A stretch of 64,000 nucleotides of DNA from Adiantum capillus-veneris. Its lineage: Eukaryota; Streptophyta; Polypodiopsida; Polypodiales; Pteridaceae. A program made the position numbers and the translations under genes. The DNA lies in contig CM043966.1 of assembly GCA_014529385.2 (NCBI GenBank), positions 101,721,587 through 101,785,586 on the forward strand, given 5' to 3'. Below, in pieces: positions 1 through 11,510 of this stretch (its first letter is position 1; each line of letters begins with the position of its first letter). Below the pieces are notes generated by a model, which saw only the letters and a list, made by a program, of their open reading frames with translations, made no database searches and was not told the origin of the DNA.

Positions 1-3000
1 TTTCTCCAAGATAGGTTTCATTGAAACATTGAGAGAAGCAATCTCCACCATGTCTCCAAGCTAGGCTCCATTGAAATACCCTAAACCCATAATTTTTTAC
101 ATGAAGGGTTTACATTCAAGGTCCACCATTTGTCCAACCTATTATCCCTAGTAGCACGAGTGGTTTGGTTTCAATATACACCACTTGTACACTCTATGTC
201 ATTACATTAGGAAGAACTATGTATTAAGGTCCACCACTTGTCCAACCTATAAGGTTATATCTTAAATGGTATCCTTTCTCACCACTTGAAATGCCCATGA
301 TATGTTTTACATGGGGGTTTCATTCCAAGGTCCACCACTTGTCCAAGCTAACTCTATTCAAACATAGAGAGAAGCAAAGGTCCACCACTTGTCCAAGCTA
401 ACTCTATTCAAACATAGAGAGAAGCAAAGGTTCACCACTTGTCAAAGCTAGGCTCCATTGAAGCATGGAGAGAAGTAACCTCCATCAATTTTCCAAGATA
501 GGTGCCATTCAAACATGGAAAGAATCAAGATCTACCATGTCTCCAAGATTCTAGGCTCCATTGAAACACCCTAAAACCATGATATTTTGTACATGGGGTG
601 TTTACATTCAAGGTCTACCACTTATCTAACGTATTATACCTAGTAGCATGAGTGGTTTGGTCTTAAGATTCACCACTTATCCACTCTATGTCATTCTATT
701 AAGAATAATTGGGTGTTAAGGTCCACCACTTGTCCAACCTATAAGGGTATATCTTAAATGGTATCCTTCACCACTTGTCAAGGTCCATCACCACTTTTCC
801 AACCTGTAAGGTTATATCTTGAATGATATTTTTCCTTATCACTTGTAATGTCCATGCTATGTTTTACAAAGGGGTTTTGTTCCAAGACCCACCACTTGTC
901 CAAGCTAACTCTATTGAAACATAGACAGAAGCAAATGTCCACCACTTGTCCAAGGTAGGCTCCATTGAAACATGGAGAGAAGGATGATCCACCATTTCTC
1001 CAAGATAGGTTTCATTGAAACATTGAGAGAAGCAATCTCCACCATGTCTCCAAGCTAGGCTCCATTGAAATACCCTAAACCCATAATTTTGTACATGAAG
1101 GGTTTACATTCAAGGTCCACCACTTGTCCAACCTATTATCCCTAGTAGCACGAGTGGTTTGGTCTCAAGATACACCACTTGTACACTCTATGTCATTATA
1201 TTAGGAAGAACTATGTATTAAGGTCCACCACTTGTCCAACCTATAAGGTTATATCTTAAATGGTATCCTTTCTCACCACTTGAAATGCCCATGATATGTT
1301 TTACATGGGGGTTTCATTCCAAGGTCCACCACTTGTCCAAGCTAACTCTATTCAAACATAGAGAGAAGCAAAGGTCCACCACTTGTCCAAGCTAACTCTA
1401 TTCAAACATAGAGAGAAGCAAAGGTTCACCACTTGTCAAAGCTAGGCTCCATTGAAGCATGGAGAGAAGTAACCTCCATCAATTTTCCAAGATAGGTGCC
1501 ATTCAAACATGGAAAGAATCAAGATCTACCATGTGTCCAAGATTCTAGGCTCCATTGAAACACCCTAAAACCATTATATTTTGTACATGGGGTGTTTACA
1601 TTCAAGGTCTACCACTTATCTAACGTATTATACCTAGTAGCATGAGTGGTTTGGTCTTAAGATTCACCACTTATCCACACTATGTCATTATATTAAGAAT
1701 AACTGGGTGTTAAGGTCCACCACTTGTCCAACCTATAAGGGTATATCTTAAATGGTATCCTTCACCACTTGTCAAGGTCCATCACCACTTTTCCAACCTG
1801 TAAGGTTATATCTTGAATGATATTTTTCCTTATCACTTGTAATGTCCATGCTATGTTTTACAAAGGGGTTTTGTTCCAAGACCCACCACTTGTCCAAGCT
1901 AACTCTATTGAAACATAGACAGAAGCAAAGGTCCACCACTTGTCCAAGGTAGGCTCTATTGAAACATGGAGAGAAGGATGATCCACCATTTCTCCAAGAT
2001 AGGTTTCATTGAAACATTGAGAGAAGCAATCTCCACCATGTCTCCAAGCTAGGCTCCATTGAAATACCCTAAACCCATAATTTTTTACATGAAGGGTTTA
2101 CATTCAAGGTCCACCACTTGTCCAACCTATTATCCCTAGTAGCACGAGTGGTTTGGTGTCAATATACACCACTTGTACACTCTATGTCATTACATTAGGA
2201 AGAACTATGTATTAAGGTCCACCACTTGTCCAACCTATAAGGTTATATCTTAAATGGTATCCTTTCTCACCACTTGAAATGCCCATGATATGTTTTACAT
2301 GGGGGTTTCATTCCAAGGTCCACCACTTGTCCAAGCTAACTCTATTCAAACATAGAGAGAAGCAAAGGTCCACCACTTGTCCAAGCTAACTCTATTCAAA
2401 CATAGAGAGAAGCAAAGGTTCACCACTTGTCAAAGCTAGGCTCCATTCAAGCATGGAGAGAAGTAAACTCCATCAATTTTCCAAGATAGGTGCCATTCAA
2501 ACATGGAAAGAATCAAGATCTACCATGTCTCCAAGATTCTAGGCTCCATTGAAACACCCTAAAACCATGATATTTTGTACATGGGGTGTTTACATTCAAG
2601 GTCTACCACTTATCTAACGTATTATACCTAGTAGCATGAGTGGTTTGGTCTTAAGATTCACCACTTATCCACTCTATGTCATTATATTAAGAATAATTGG
2701 GTGTTAAGGTCCACCACTTGTCCAACCTATAAGGGTATATCTTAAATGGTATCCTTCACCACTTGTCAAGGTCTATCACCACTTTTCCAACCTGTAAGGT
2801 TATATCTTGAATGATATTTTTCCTTATCACTTGTAATGTCCATGCTATGTTTTACAAAGGGGTTTTGTTCCAAGACCCACCACTTGTCCAAGCTAACTCT
2901 ATTGAAACATAGACAGAAGCAAAGGTCCACCACTTGTCCAAGGTAGGCTCCATTGAAACATGGAGAGAAGGATGATCCACCATTTCTCCAAGATAGGTTT

Positions 3001-3976
3001 CATTGAAACATTGAGAGAAGCAATCTCCACCATGTCTCCAAGCTAGGCTCCATTGAAATACCCTAAACCCATAATTTTGTACATGAAGGGTTTACATTCA
3101 AGGTCCACCACTTGTCCAACCTATTATCCCTAGTAGCACGAGTGGTTTGGTCTCAAGATACACCACTTGTACACTCTATGTCATTATATTAGGAATAACT
3201 ATGTATTAAGGTCCACCACTTGTCCAACCTATAAGGTTATATCTTAAATGGTATCCTTTCTCACCACTTGAAATGCCCATGATATGTTTTACATGGGGGT
3301 TTCATTCCAAGGTCCACCACTTGTCCAAGCTAACTCTATTCAAACATAGAGAGAAGCAAAGGTCCACCACTTGTCCAAGCTAACTCTATTCAAACATAGA
3401 GAGAAGCAAAGGTTCACCACTTGTCAAAGCTAGGCTCCATTGAAGCATGGAGAGAAGTAACCTCCATCAATTTTCCAAGATAGGTGCCATTCAAACATGG
3501 AAAGAATCAAGATCTACCATGTCTCCAAGATTCTAGGCTCCATTGAAACACCCTAAAACCATGATATTTTGTACATGGGGTGTTTACATTCAAGGTCTAC
3601 CACTTATCTAACGTATTATAACTAGTAGCATGAGTGGTTTGGTCTTAAGATTCACCACTTATCCACTCTATGTCATTATATTAAGAATAACTGGGTGTTA
3701 AGGTCCACCACTTGTCCAACCTATAAGGGTATATCTTAAATGGTATCCTTCACCACTTGTCAAGGTCCATCACCACTTTTCCAACCTGTAAGGTTATATC
3801 TTGAATGATATTTTTCCTTATCACTTGTAATGTCCATGCTATGTTTTACAAAGGGGTTTTGTTCCAAGACCCACCACTTGTCCAAGCTAACTCTATTGAA
3901 ACATAGACAGAAGCAAAGGTCCACCACTTGTCCAAGGTAGGCTCCATTGAAACATGGAGAGAAGGATGATCCACCA
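1..3976 (+). repeat. Satellite array: four 994-bp higher-order copies
   Basis: The same phrase (TTTCTCCAAGATAGG) recurs at 1, 995, 1989, 2983 and 3977, giving an exact 994-bp period over four near-identical copies and the start of a fifth. Each copy is built from ~50-bp subunits around the core CCACCACTTGTCCAA; two adjacent identical 50-bp units lie near 329 and 379. Copies 1 and 3 share variants (for example CATAATTTTTTACATG) that differ from those of copies 2 and 4 (CATAATTTTGTACATG), so the amplified unit is probably a 1988-bp dimer. No long open frame is present. This is satellite DNA with higher-order structure; whether it is centromeric cannot be seen here. Confidence 0.93.
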
Positions 3977-6625
3977 TTTCTCCAAGATAGGCTTCATTGA
4001 AACATTGAGAGAAGCAATCTCCACCATGTCTCCAAGCTAGGCTCCATTGAAATACCCTAAACCCATAATTTTGTACATGAAGGGTTTACATTCAAGGTCC
4101 ACCACTTGTCCAACCTATTATCCCTAGTAGCACGAGTGGTTTGGTCTCAAGATTCACCACTTGTACACTCTATGTCATTATATTAAGAAGAACTATGTGT
4201 TAAGGTCCACCACTTGTCCAACCTATAAGGTTATATTTTAAATGGTATCCTTTCTCACCACTTGAAATGCCCATGATATGTTTTACATGGGAGTTTCATT
4301 CCAAGGTCCACCACTTGTCCAAGCTAACTCTATTAAAACATATAGAGAAATAAAGGTCCACCACTTGTCCAAGCTAGGCTCATTGAAACATGGAGAGAAG
4401 GAACCTCCACTGTTTCTCCTAGATAGGCTCCATTGAAACATGGAGAGAAATAAGCTCCACCATGTTTCCAAGTTGCTAGGCTCCATTGAAATACCCAATA
4501 CCCATAATATTTTGTACATGGGGGGTTTACAATCAAGGTTCACCACTTGTCCAACCTATTATCCTTAGTAGGTTTGGTCTCATGATTCACCACTTGTCCA
4601 CTCTATGTCATTATATTAAGAGGAATTGGGTGTTAAGGTCCACCACTTGTCCAACCTATAATGTTATAGCTTGAATGGTATTTTTTCTCACCACTTGTAA
4701 TGCCCATGACATGATTTACATGGGGGTTTTGTTCCAAGGTCCACCACTTGTCCAAGCTAAATCTATTGAAACATAGAGAGAAACAAAGGTCCACCACTTT
4801 TCCAAGCTAGGCTGCATTGAAACATGGACCTTAATACCAAATTATTTCTAGTAGCATGAGTGATATTTTGTACATGGGGGGTTTACATTCAAGGTCCACC
4901 ACTTGTAGAACCTATTTCCCTAGTAGGTTTGGTCCCAAGTTCACCACTTATCAACTCTATGTCATTATATATAAGAATAATTGGGTGTTAAGGTCCACCA
5001 CTTGTCCAACCTATAAGGTTATATATTAAATGGTATTTTTACTCACCACTTGTAATGCCCATGATATGTTTTACATGGGGGTTTTGTTCCAAGGTCCACC
5101 ACTTTTCCAAGATAACTCTATTCAAACATAGAGAGAAATAAAGGTCCACCACTTGTCCAAGCTAGGCTCCATTGAAACATGGAGAGAATGATGCTCCACC
5201 ATTTATCCAAGATAGGCTGCATTGAAACATGGAGAGAAGCAAGCTTTACCATGTTTCCAAGCTAGGCTCCATTGAAACACTCTAGGGGGTTTTATTTCAA
5301 GGCCCGCCACTTGTTTAACCTATTATCCCTAGTAGCATGAGTGGTTTGGTTTCAAGATTCACCACTTGTACACTCTATGTCATTATATTGTGTTAAGGTC
5401 CACCACTTGTCCAACCTATAAGGTTATATATTAAATGGTATCCTTTCTCGCCACTTGAAATGCCCATGATAAGTTTTACATGGGAGTTTCATTCCAAGAT
5501 CCACCACTTGTCCAAGCTAACCATATTTAAACATAGAGAGAAACAAAGGTCCACGACGTGTCCAAGCTAGGCTCCATTGAAACATGGAGAGAAGGAACCT
5601 CCACCATTTCTCCTAGATAGGCTCCATTATCACATGGACATAAGTAAGTTCCACCATGTCTCCTAGATGCTAGCCTCCATTGAAATACGCAAAATCCATG
5701 ATATTTTTTACATGGGTGATTTACATTCAAGGTCAACCATTTGTCCACCCTATTATCCCTAATAGGTTTGGTCTCACAATTCACCACTTTTCCACTCTAT
5801 GTCATTATAATAAGAGGAATTGGGTGCTAAGGTCCACCACTTGTCCAGCCTATAAGGTTATACCTTCAATGGTATTTTTTCTCACCACTTGTAATGCCCA
5901 TGACATGCTTTACATGGGGGTTTTGTTCCAAGGTTCACCACTTCTCCAAGCTAATTCTATTGAAACATAGAGAGAAACAAAGGTCCACCACTTTTCCAAG
6001 CTAGGCTCCATTGAAACATGGACCTTAATACCAAATTATTCCTAGTAGCATGAGTGATATTTTGTACATGGGGGGTTTGCATTCAAGGTCCACCACTTGT
6101 CCAACCTACTTTTCCTAGTAGGTTTGGTCGCAAGATTCACCACTTGTCCACTCTATGTCATTATATTAATAATAATTGGGTGTTAAGGTCCACCATTTGT
6201 CCAACCTATAAGGTTATATATTGAATGGTATTTTTTCTCACCACTTGTAATGTCCATGATATGTTTTACATGGGAATTTTGTTCCAAGGTCCACCACTTG
6301 TCCAAGCTAAATCTGTTCAAACATAGAGAGAAACAAACGTCCACCACTTGTCCAAGCTAGGCTCCATTGAAACATGGAGAGAATGATGCTCCACCATTTA
6401 TCCAAGATAGACTCCATTGAAACATGGAGAGAAGTAAGCTCCACCATGTCTCGAAGATGCTAGAGTCGATTGAAATACCCAAAACCCCTGATACTTTGTA
6501 CATGGGGGGTTTACATTCAAGGTCCACCACTTGTCCAACCTATTATCCCTAGTAGCATGAGTGGTTTGGTCTCAGGATTCACCACTTGTCCACTCTATAT
6601 CATTATATTAAGAAAAATTGGGTTT
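3977..6625 (+). repeat. Diverged continuation of the satellite
   Basis: The first ~300 bp follow the 994-bp unit closely, then subunits become rearranged and diverged. The CCACCACTTGTCCAA core and the short CTCCAT...ATGGAG and CTCTAT...ATAGAG dyads persist to about 6600. Larger blocks recur irregularly, for example the phrase around CCACCATGT...GGCTCCATTGAAATAC near 4449, 5641 and 6432, so this is an older part of the array that has not been homogenised. The short open frames here are repeat translations and not genes. Confidence 0.85.
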
Positions 6626-6634
6626 CCATATCTA

Positions 6635-6710
6635 AATGGATCTTTGCTTGGATAAGTGGTAGACCTTGAGACCTAAATACCCATTCTACACTAGAGCATT
6701 GGTTAAGCCT
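6635..6710 (-). repeat. Satellite fragment in reverse orientation
   Basis: The segment GGATAAGTGGTAGACCTTGA is the reverse-complement form of the satellite core, opposite to the array just to its left. It lies directly before the intron-like sequence that precedes the FCP1-like exon. A related segment occurs near 10079-10160. Confidence 0.55.
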
Positions 6711-6960
6711 TATGCACTTCAAGCATACCTTTAAGAACAAGTAGTAGTTATTAGTTGACTTAAGTCTAGTTGACCTCCATGGTATTGAGACTAAGAGAGA
6801 GTGTAGCATAAAAAAGAGTCAGGATTTTAATTTGACTTTCTTTCTATTAATGAGTAGATCATAGATGGATTTTGGTATCTAATAAAACCTTAGGGTAGAC
6901 AATGTAAAACTCATGTCTATTGTTGTGTTTTCATTAAGTGTTCTTGTTCTTTAATTTCAG

Positions 6961-7736
6961 AACCATTACAAAAAAATGGATTGGCTATATGCTGGCATAA
7001 ATTGAAGAAAACTATTGAAATACCCATCCAACCTCCTCCAAGACCTTGTCCAAGGAATGAATCACCTCCTTATCACCTACCACTTTCTTTCAAGGACATC
7101 AAAAGAGTACTTATCTTGGATTCAGAGGGGTTACTTCTCAAGACAATTGAAATGAAACATGGAGATTCTATGCCATCTTGGGCTCAACACATGCGACTTG
7201 TGGAGGATAAAGATGAAGTTTATCATGTGGTGCGACCAGACGCACAAAGTTTTTTGGATTTTTGTGCTGAATACTTTGAGCTATGGATATGGAGTTGCTA
7301 TAACTTAACAAGGGTGCAACGCATCACACAAAAATGTTTTCCTGAGCAGTATACCAAGTTCAAGGTGTTTATGAGTAACAAAAATTGCCAAAATCCAAAT
7401 ATTATGTTAGGATTTCCAAGGGTTTATCACAAAAATTTGAGTGATATTTGGAAGATATTTGAGGATTTGGATGCAAACAATACCTTAATTTTTGATGACA
7501 CTCCATATAGGGTGATGTGGAACATGCCAGGGACATATCTTATATTTCCAAAGATGTGGAGGCAAACTTCCGAGCAACTTCAAAACATCTTGCAGAGAAC
7601 CATAATTCCATGGTTGGTAGGATGGTTGTATGCAAGAGATAAGAGAGTCTATACATACAACACAATTGTAAATCAGTATAGTGATTCTGAGACAAATTAT
7701 GTCCTTGGTGTGTACTTGTCAACACGAAAGAATTGA
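6961..7736 (+). CDS. FCP1/SCP-like (NIF) phosphatase-domain protein, 3' exon
   Basis: The frame is open from a 3' splice-like site (TTTAATTTCAG ending at 6960) to TGA-type termination at 7736. The open frame of 251 codons that covers the domain begins with TTG (6981), not ATG, so I read it as a downstream exon whose first exon was not found. Seen in the protein, numbering from 6981: LILDSEG (residues 44-50) at the place of the HAD motif DLDET; VRPDAQSFLDF (84-94); IWSCYN (103-108); K151 in the KNL segment; IFDDTP (170-175). These match the order of motifs in CTD-phosphatase-like NIF domains. The catalytic pair Asp-x-Asp is Asp-Ser-Glu here, so activity may be lost or changed. The C-terminal ~60 residues are unrecognised. 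It is flanked on both sides by satellite DNA. Phosphatase family membership is well supported; expression is not. Confidence 0.72.
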
Positions 7737-8504
7737 ATAAATATGGCCATAAGATGCTTTTTTAATTCTAGTGTGTATCTTTCAACATTTGTATAATTTG
7801 ATATAGTCTTTTTTATAAAAAAACAAAGGTGTGTCAATTTTATGAACACTTGAATGGAGTGCACCCTACTCTAAGGGGACTTCAATGTACTATTGGAGTG
7901 CATCCTATTGTAAGGGGACTCTGATGTATTGCTAGAGTGCACCCAAATTTTTGGAGACTCATTTTTTATTTGATTGGGGCCTATGTTGGGTCATATAGTA
8001 AAAGAAATTCATTTTTTGTCAATTCATATCGAGGTTGCATTTATTTGTAACTATGAGAGAATTGATGTTTGATGTCAAAATAAAACTTGTAAGTATGGAT
8101 CAGAGAATTCATGGACTTTAAATATGTGAGAGGGATCTTTTTCTTGGGCACAAATGTTTGCTTCAAGAATTTTGTCATTACATACTTTACGTGAAAGAGT
8201 TTTAGAACCTAAAAGACTTTGAAAACAAAACTATGGAATCTAAGTGCATGTATTCTTGAATGGCTTGAAAGTTGATGTATACATGCATGTCGCCTTGATG
8301 AAGATTTAGATCTGACAAGATGAAAAGCTAGAATTCTTGGAGTACGTTACCTTTGTCAATTTGGTAATAACATATATATTTAACTTTCTTTTATTATGGG
8401 TGGAAAATATATTATTATGTGCATTTGGAACCTAATTGCTTGACCTTCAAACCAAGATTCCTATGTTATTTTTTCATTTACTTTTTTGTAATGAATTAAG
8501 ATTG
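7737..8504. other. Non-coding stretch with a short ~45-bp minisatellite
   Basis: Downstream of the FCP1-like exon, GGAGTGCACCC-type units recur about 2.5 times between about 7855 and 7950, each followed by AAGGGGACT. The rest is AT-rich with no supported gene; it may include the 3' UTR of the upstream exon. Confidence 0.5.
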
Positions 8505-9895
8505 TGGATACAAGGTCCACCACTTGTTCAAGCTAGATCTAAGAAAGTATATATACTGAGTCTTCAAACTAGTAAACCAAGGGAAGAGAGAAGCAGGGTC
8601 CATCATTTGTCCAAGCTTATCTCTAGACAACATAGAGAGATGTTAGGTCTACTAATTGTCCAATATAGTCATGGAGAAATGATAGAAGGTTGATCCACTT
8701 GTCCAACCTATCATCTCTAGTAAAATGGGAGGTTTGGCCTTAAGATTCACCATGTAACCAACCTATACTTCATTGTATTATGAAGAGTAGAAAAGCAAAG
8801 CTCCACCACTTGTCTAAGGTAGTTCCAAAATCAACATGGAGAGAAGCAAGCTTCACCATTTGTCCAAGATAGGTTCCATTAAAACATGGAAAACCTCATG
8901 TATGTTGTACATGGAAGCTTTTTTCCAAGGTCCACCACTTGTCCAAGCTAGGATCCATTAAAACATGGATAGAAACAAGGCTCCACAACGCGTCCAACCT
9001 TTATAGCTGCAAAGTGTACCGGTAGTCTAAACTAGGCATGGGAAAATAATAGAAGGTCCACCACTTATCCAATATATTATCTCTAATAGCATGGGAGGTT
9101 TGGTCTCAAGATTTAGGAATTGGCTAACCTGTATTTCATTGTATTATGATGAATTTGGTTTTAAAGTCAACTACTTATCCAAGCTATAAGTTTATATCTT
9201 GAATGGTATTCCTTCCCATCACTTAGAAAACCAATGATATGTTGTACATGGGGGGGTTTGTTACAAGGTCCACCACTTTTCCAAGCTAGTTTCATTGAAA
9301 CATGGATGAAGACAACCTCCACCATTTGTTAAATCTAGACTCCATTGAAATCTAGAAAATCCATTCTATGTTGTACATAGGGTTTTTGTTTTAAGGTCCA
9401 ACACTTGTCCAAGCTAAGATCCATTGAAACATGGAGTAGAGAAACACTCCACCACTTGTCCAAGCTAGGAAACATTGATAGTAGTTGGCTTAGTTTGAAG
9501 ATCCACCACGTGTCCAAGCTAACTCTATTGAAACATAGAGAGAAGCAAAGGTCCACCAACTGTTCAAGCTAGGCTCCATCAAAACATGGACAGAAGCAAG
9601 CTCCACCATTTCTCCAAGATAGGCTCCATTGAAACATGGAGAGAATCAAAGGTCCACCATTTCTCCAAGCCAAGCTCCATTTGTCCAACCTATAAGGTTA
9701 TATCTTAAATGGTAATCTTTCTAATCACTTCGAATACCCATGATATGTTTTACATGGGGGTTTTGTTCCAAGATCACCACTTGTCCAAGCTAACTCTATT
9801 GAAACATAGAGAGAAGCAAAGGTCCACCACTTGTCCAAGCTAGTCTCCATTGAAACAAGGAGAGAAGAAAGCTCCATCATTTCTCCAAGGTAGGC
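8505..9895 (+). repeat. Decayed satellite, forward orientation
   Basis: The CCACCACTTGTCCAAGCTA core and ATTGAAACATGGA dyads recur throughout with many substitutions and small indels. It is the same family as 1-6625, separated from it by the FCP1-like exon and its flanks. No gene is supported. Confidence 0.8.
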
Positions 9896-10417
9896 TAGCA
9901 TGGATAAGTGCACCTTGAAACCAACCTTCCTATGAGGCAATAGAGCATATGCTACATATTTTATGTATGCCCCATGCCTCAAATTAAGAAGTTATAGATT
10001 AGAAGTGGACCTTGCTTGAATGTCACATGCAATAAATTAAGGAAAAATTAATAGCCAAGTGGATTGTATTCCTCAATGGATCCTTGCTTTCACAAGTTGT
10101 GAACCTTGAGTCACTTTTACATTAACTTGGACAAGTGGTGGACCTAGAAACCAAGCTCTCCATGTTGAGATAAGTTGTAGGTAGGACAGTAGACCATAGA
10201 CAACGATAATGGATGCAATATACTTGTCTCCTAATAATCCAATTGATTGAAACCATGGTATTTTAGTTGTTTTCATTGTGTATTGTATGTGCATAAAGTG
10301 GAATGAGACCTTAAGAAAACTCAAATTTTTGACAAAACCTCTATATTTTGTACATGATATATTGAAAGTTGTCCAACCTGAGAATTGGGATTTTCCCACT
10401 TTACCTAACATGGTCTT
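9896..10417 (-). repeat. Satellite remnants in reverse orientation, then unassigned DNA
   Basis: From about 9897 the satellite core reads on the minus strand (CTTGGACAAGTGGTGGACCT near 10129). Similarity fades by about 10160, and nothing is recognised from there to 10417. Confidence 0.5.
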
Positions 10418-11510
10418 TAATCACTCATATTAGCATAGCTTAGCTTAGTAATTAGCATGGTAGAGGAGATGAGAATGCATTGAAGCTTGGCTCTTGGTTG
10501 GATTTGCATCCACATGCCAAGAGTGTGTCAATGTAGGCTTCTATCTCACAAGCTTGGAGTAGGTGATAAGATCTCCATTAAAGCTTAGGAAGAGATAGTC
10601 TCCTCTTTCTTCACACATGAGATTGTGTGAGTGTGTGTGTGTGATAATGCCTTGAAAAATTCAGCCCCCTCTCTCTCTCTTGGGCGAGCCCTCTTGCTAT
10701 TTGCTCTTCCTCTACCCTCATTGGGCCTCCCCAAGTCAAGCCAATGATTATTAAGCAGCATAAGTGATAGCCTTCTGACATGTGTCCCCCTTTCCCCTTT
10801 TGTGAGAGATTGAGGTAATTTGATAATTCAACTAAACTCTCATTGGACCCCTTTGCCTCCTAGCCAATAGAAATCAGGCAAGCCATTAGGCTGCTGAATG
10901 CTCATTGGACCCCTTGGGAGACTGTCCAATAGTCATCTAGGAGACTTAATTCTCATTGGTTCTTTTATTAAGTGTTTTTAAATAAATTAAACTAGATTTA
11001 GTCTAGCCTAATTCTCATTGGTGCACCTCCAAGGCCATCCAATAGGAATTGGGCACACCTTGTGGGAATCTGGCCTAGGGAGCTGACATGTGTCCCTCAT
11101 TCCCTTTGTGTAAAGGGAGCTTGTGTGTGTGTGTGTGTGTGTGTGTGTGGATTTCTTTCTCATCCCCTACATGCTAGGCTCGCCCCCTCCTATGTAGGGA
11201 TGTACAAATATTTTTTTGGTCACACAAAAAGCATCCAATTTTAAGGCTGACCTTTCGACACAACCTTTGAATTTTGGAAGTCTTAATGGGCTGAACCTTA
11301 GGGTCTTTTTAGCCCATTGTTGCACATGGATCTTTTGCAGATGGCCCCCCCCTTTGGATCCCTATTTTCCCTCCTTTGGATACCTACTGTGGCCGGTCTG
11401 CTAGCTTAACCAATATTCTAGCTTTTTCTCCCCTAGCACTTCCCCACATTAAATGATCAGTTTAATATGAGAAAATTATTTAGGAGAATTAGATATTGAT
11501 TGTTATGACA
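10418..11510 (-). repeat. Gypsy LTR in inverted orientation
   Basis: This segment is the reverse complement of 14693 to about 15506, matching over most of its length: for example TTAGTAATTAGCATGGTAGA near 10446 matches the complement near 15480, and the end ...TGTTATGACA at 11510 matches the complement of TGTCATAATA at 14693. In a normal LTR retrotransposon the two LTRs are direct repeats; here they are inverted. The outer end stops matching near 10418, so this copy probably lacks the distal part of the LTR. A GT microsatellite lies at about 11118-11149. Confidence 0.8.

Noticed and set aside
1-3976. Regular repeats as a possible CRISPR array
   Set aside because: The units abut without unique spacers and the sequence is eukaryotic satellite DNA.
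1-6000. Open frames with repeated LDKWW-type or Ser/Pro-rich translations in the satellite
   Set aside because: They follow the satellite period on both strands, start and stop at unit variants and have no domain; they are translations of the repeat.
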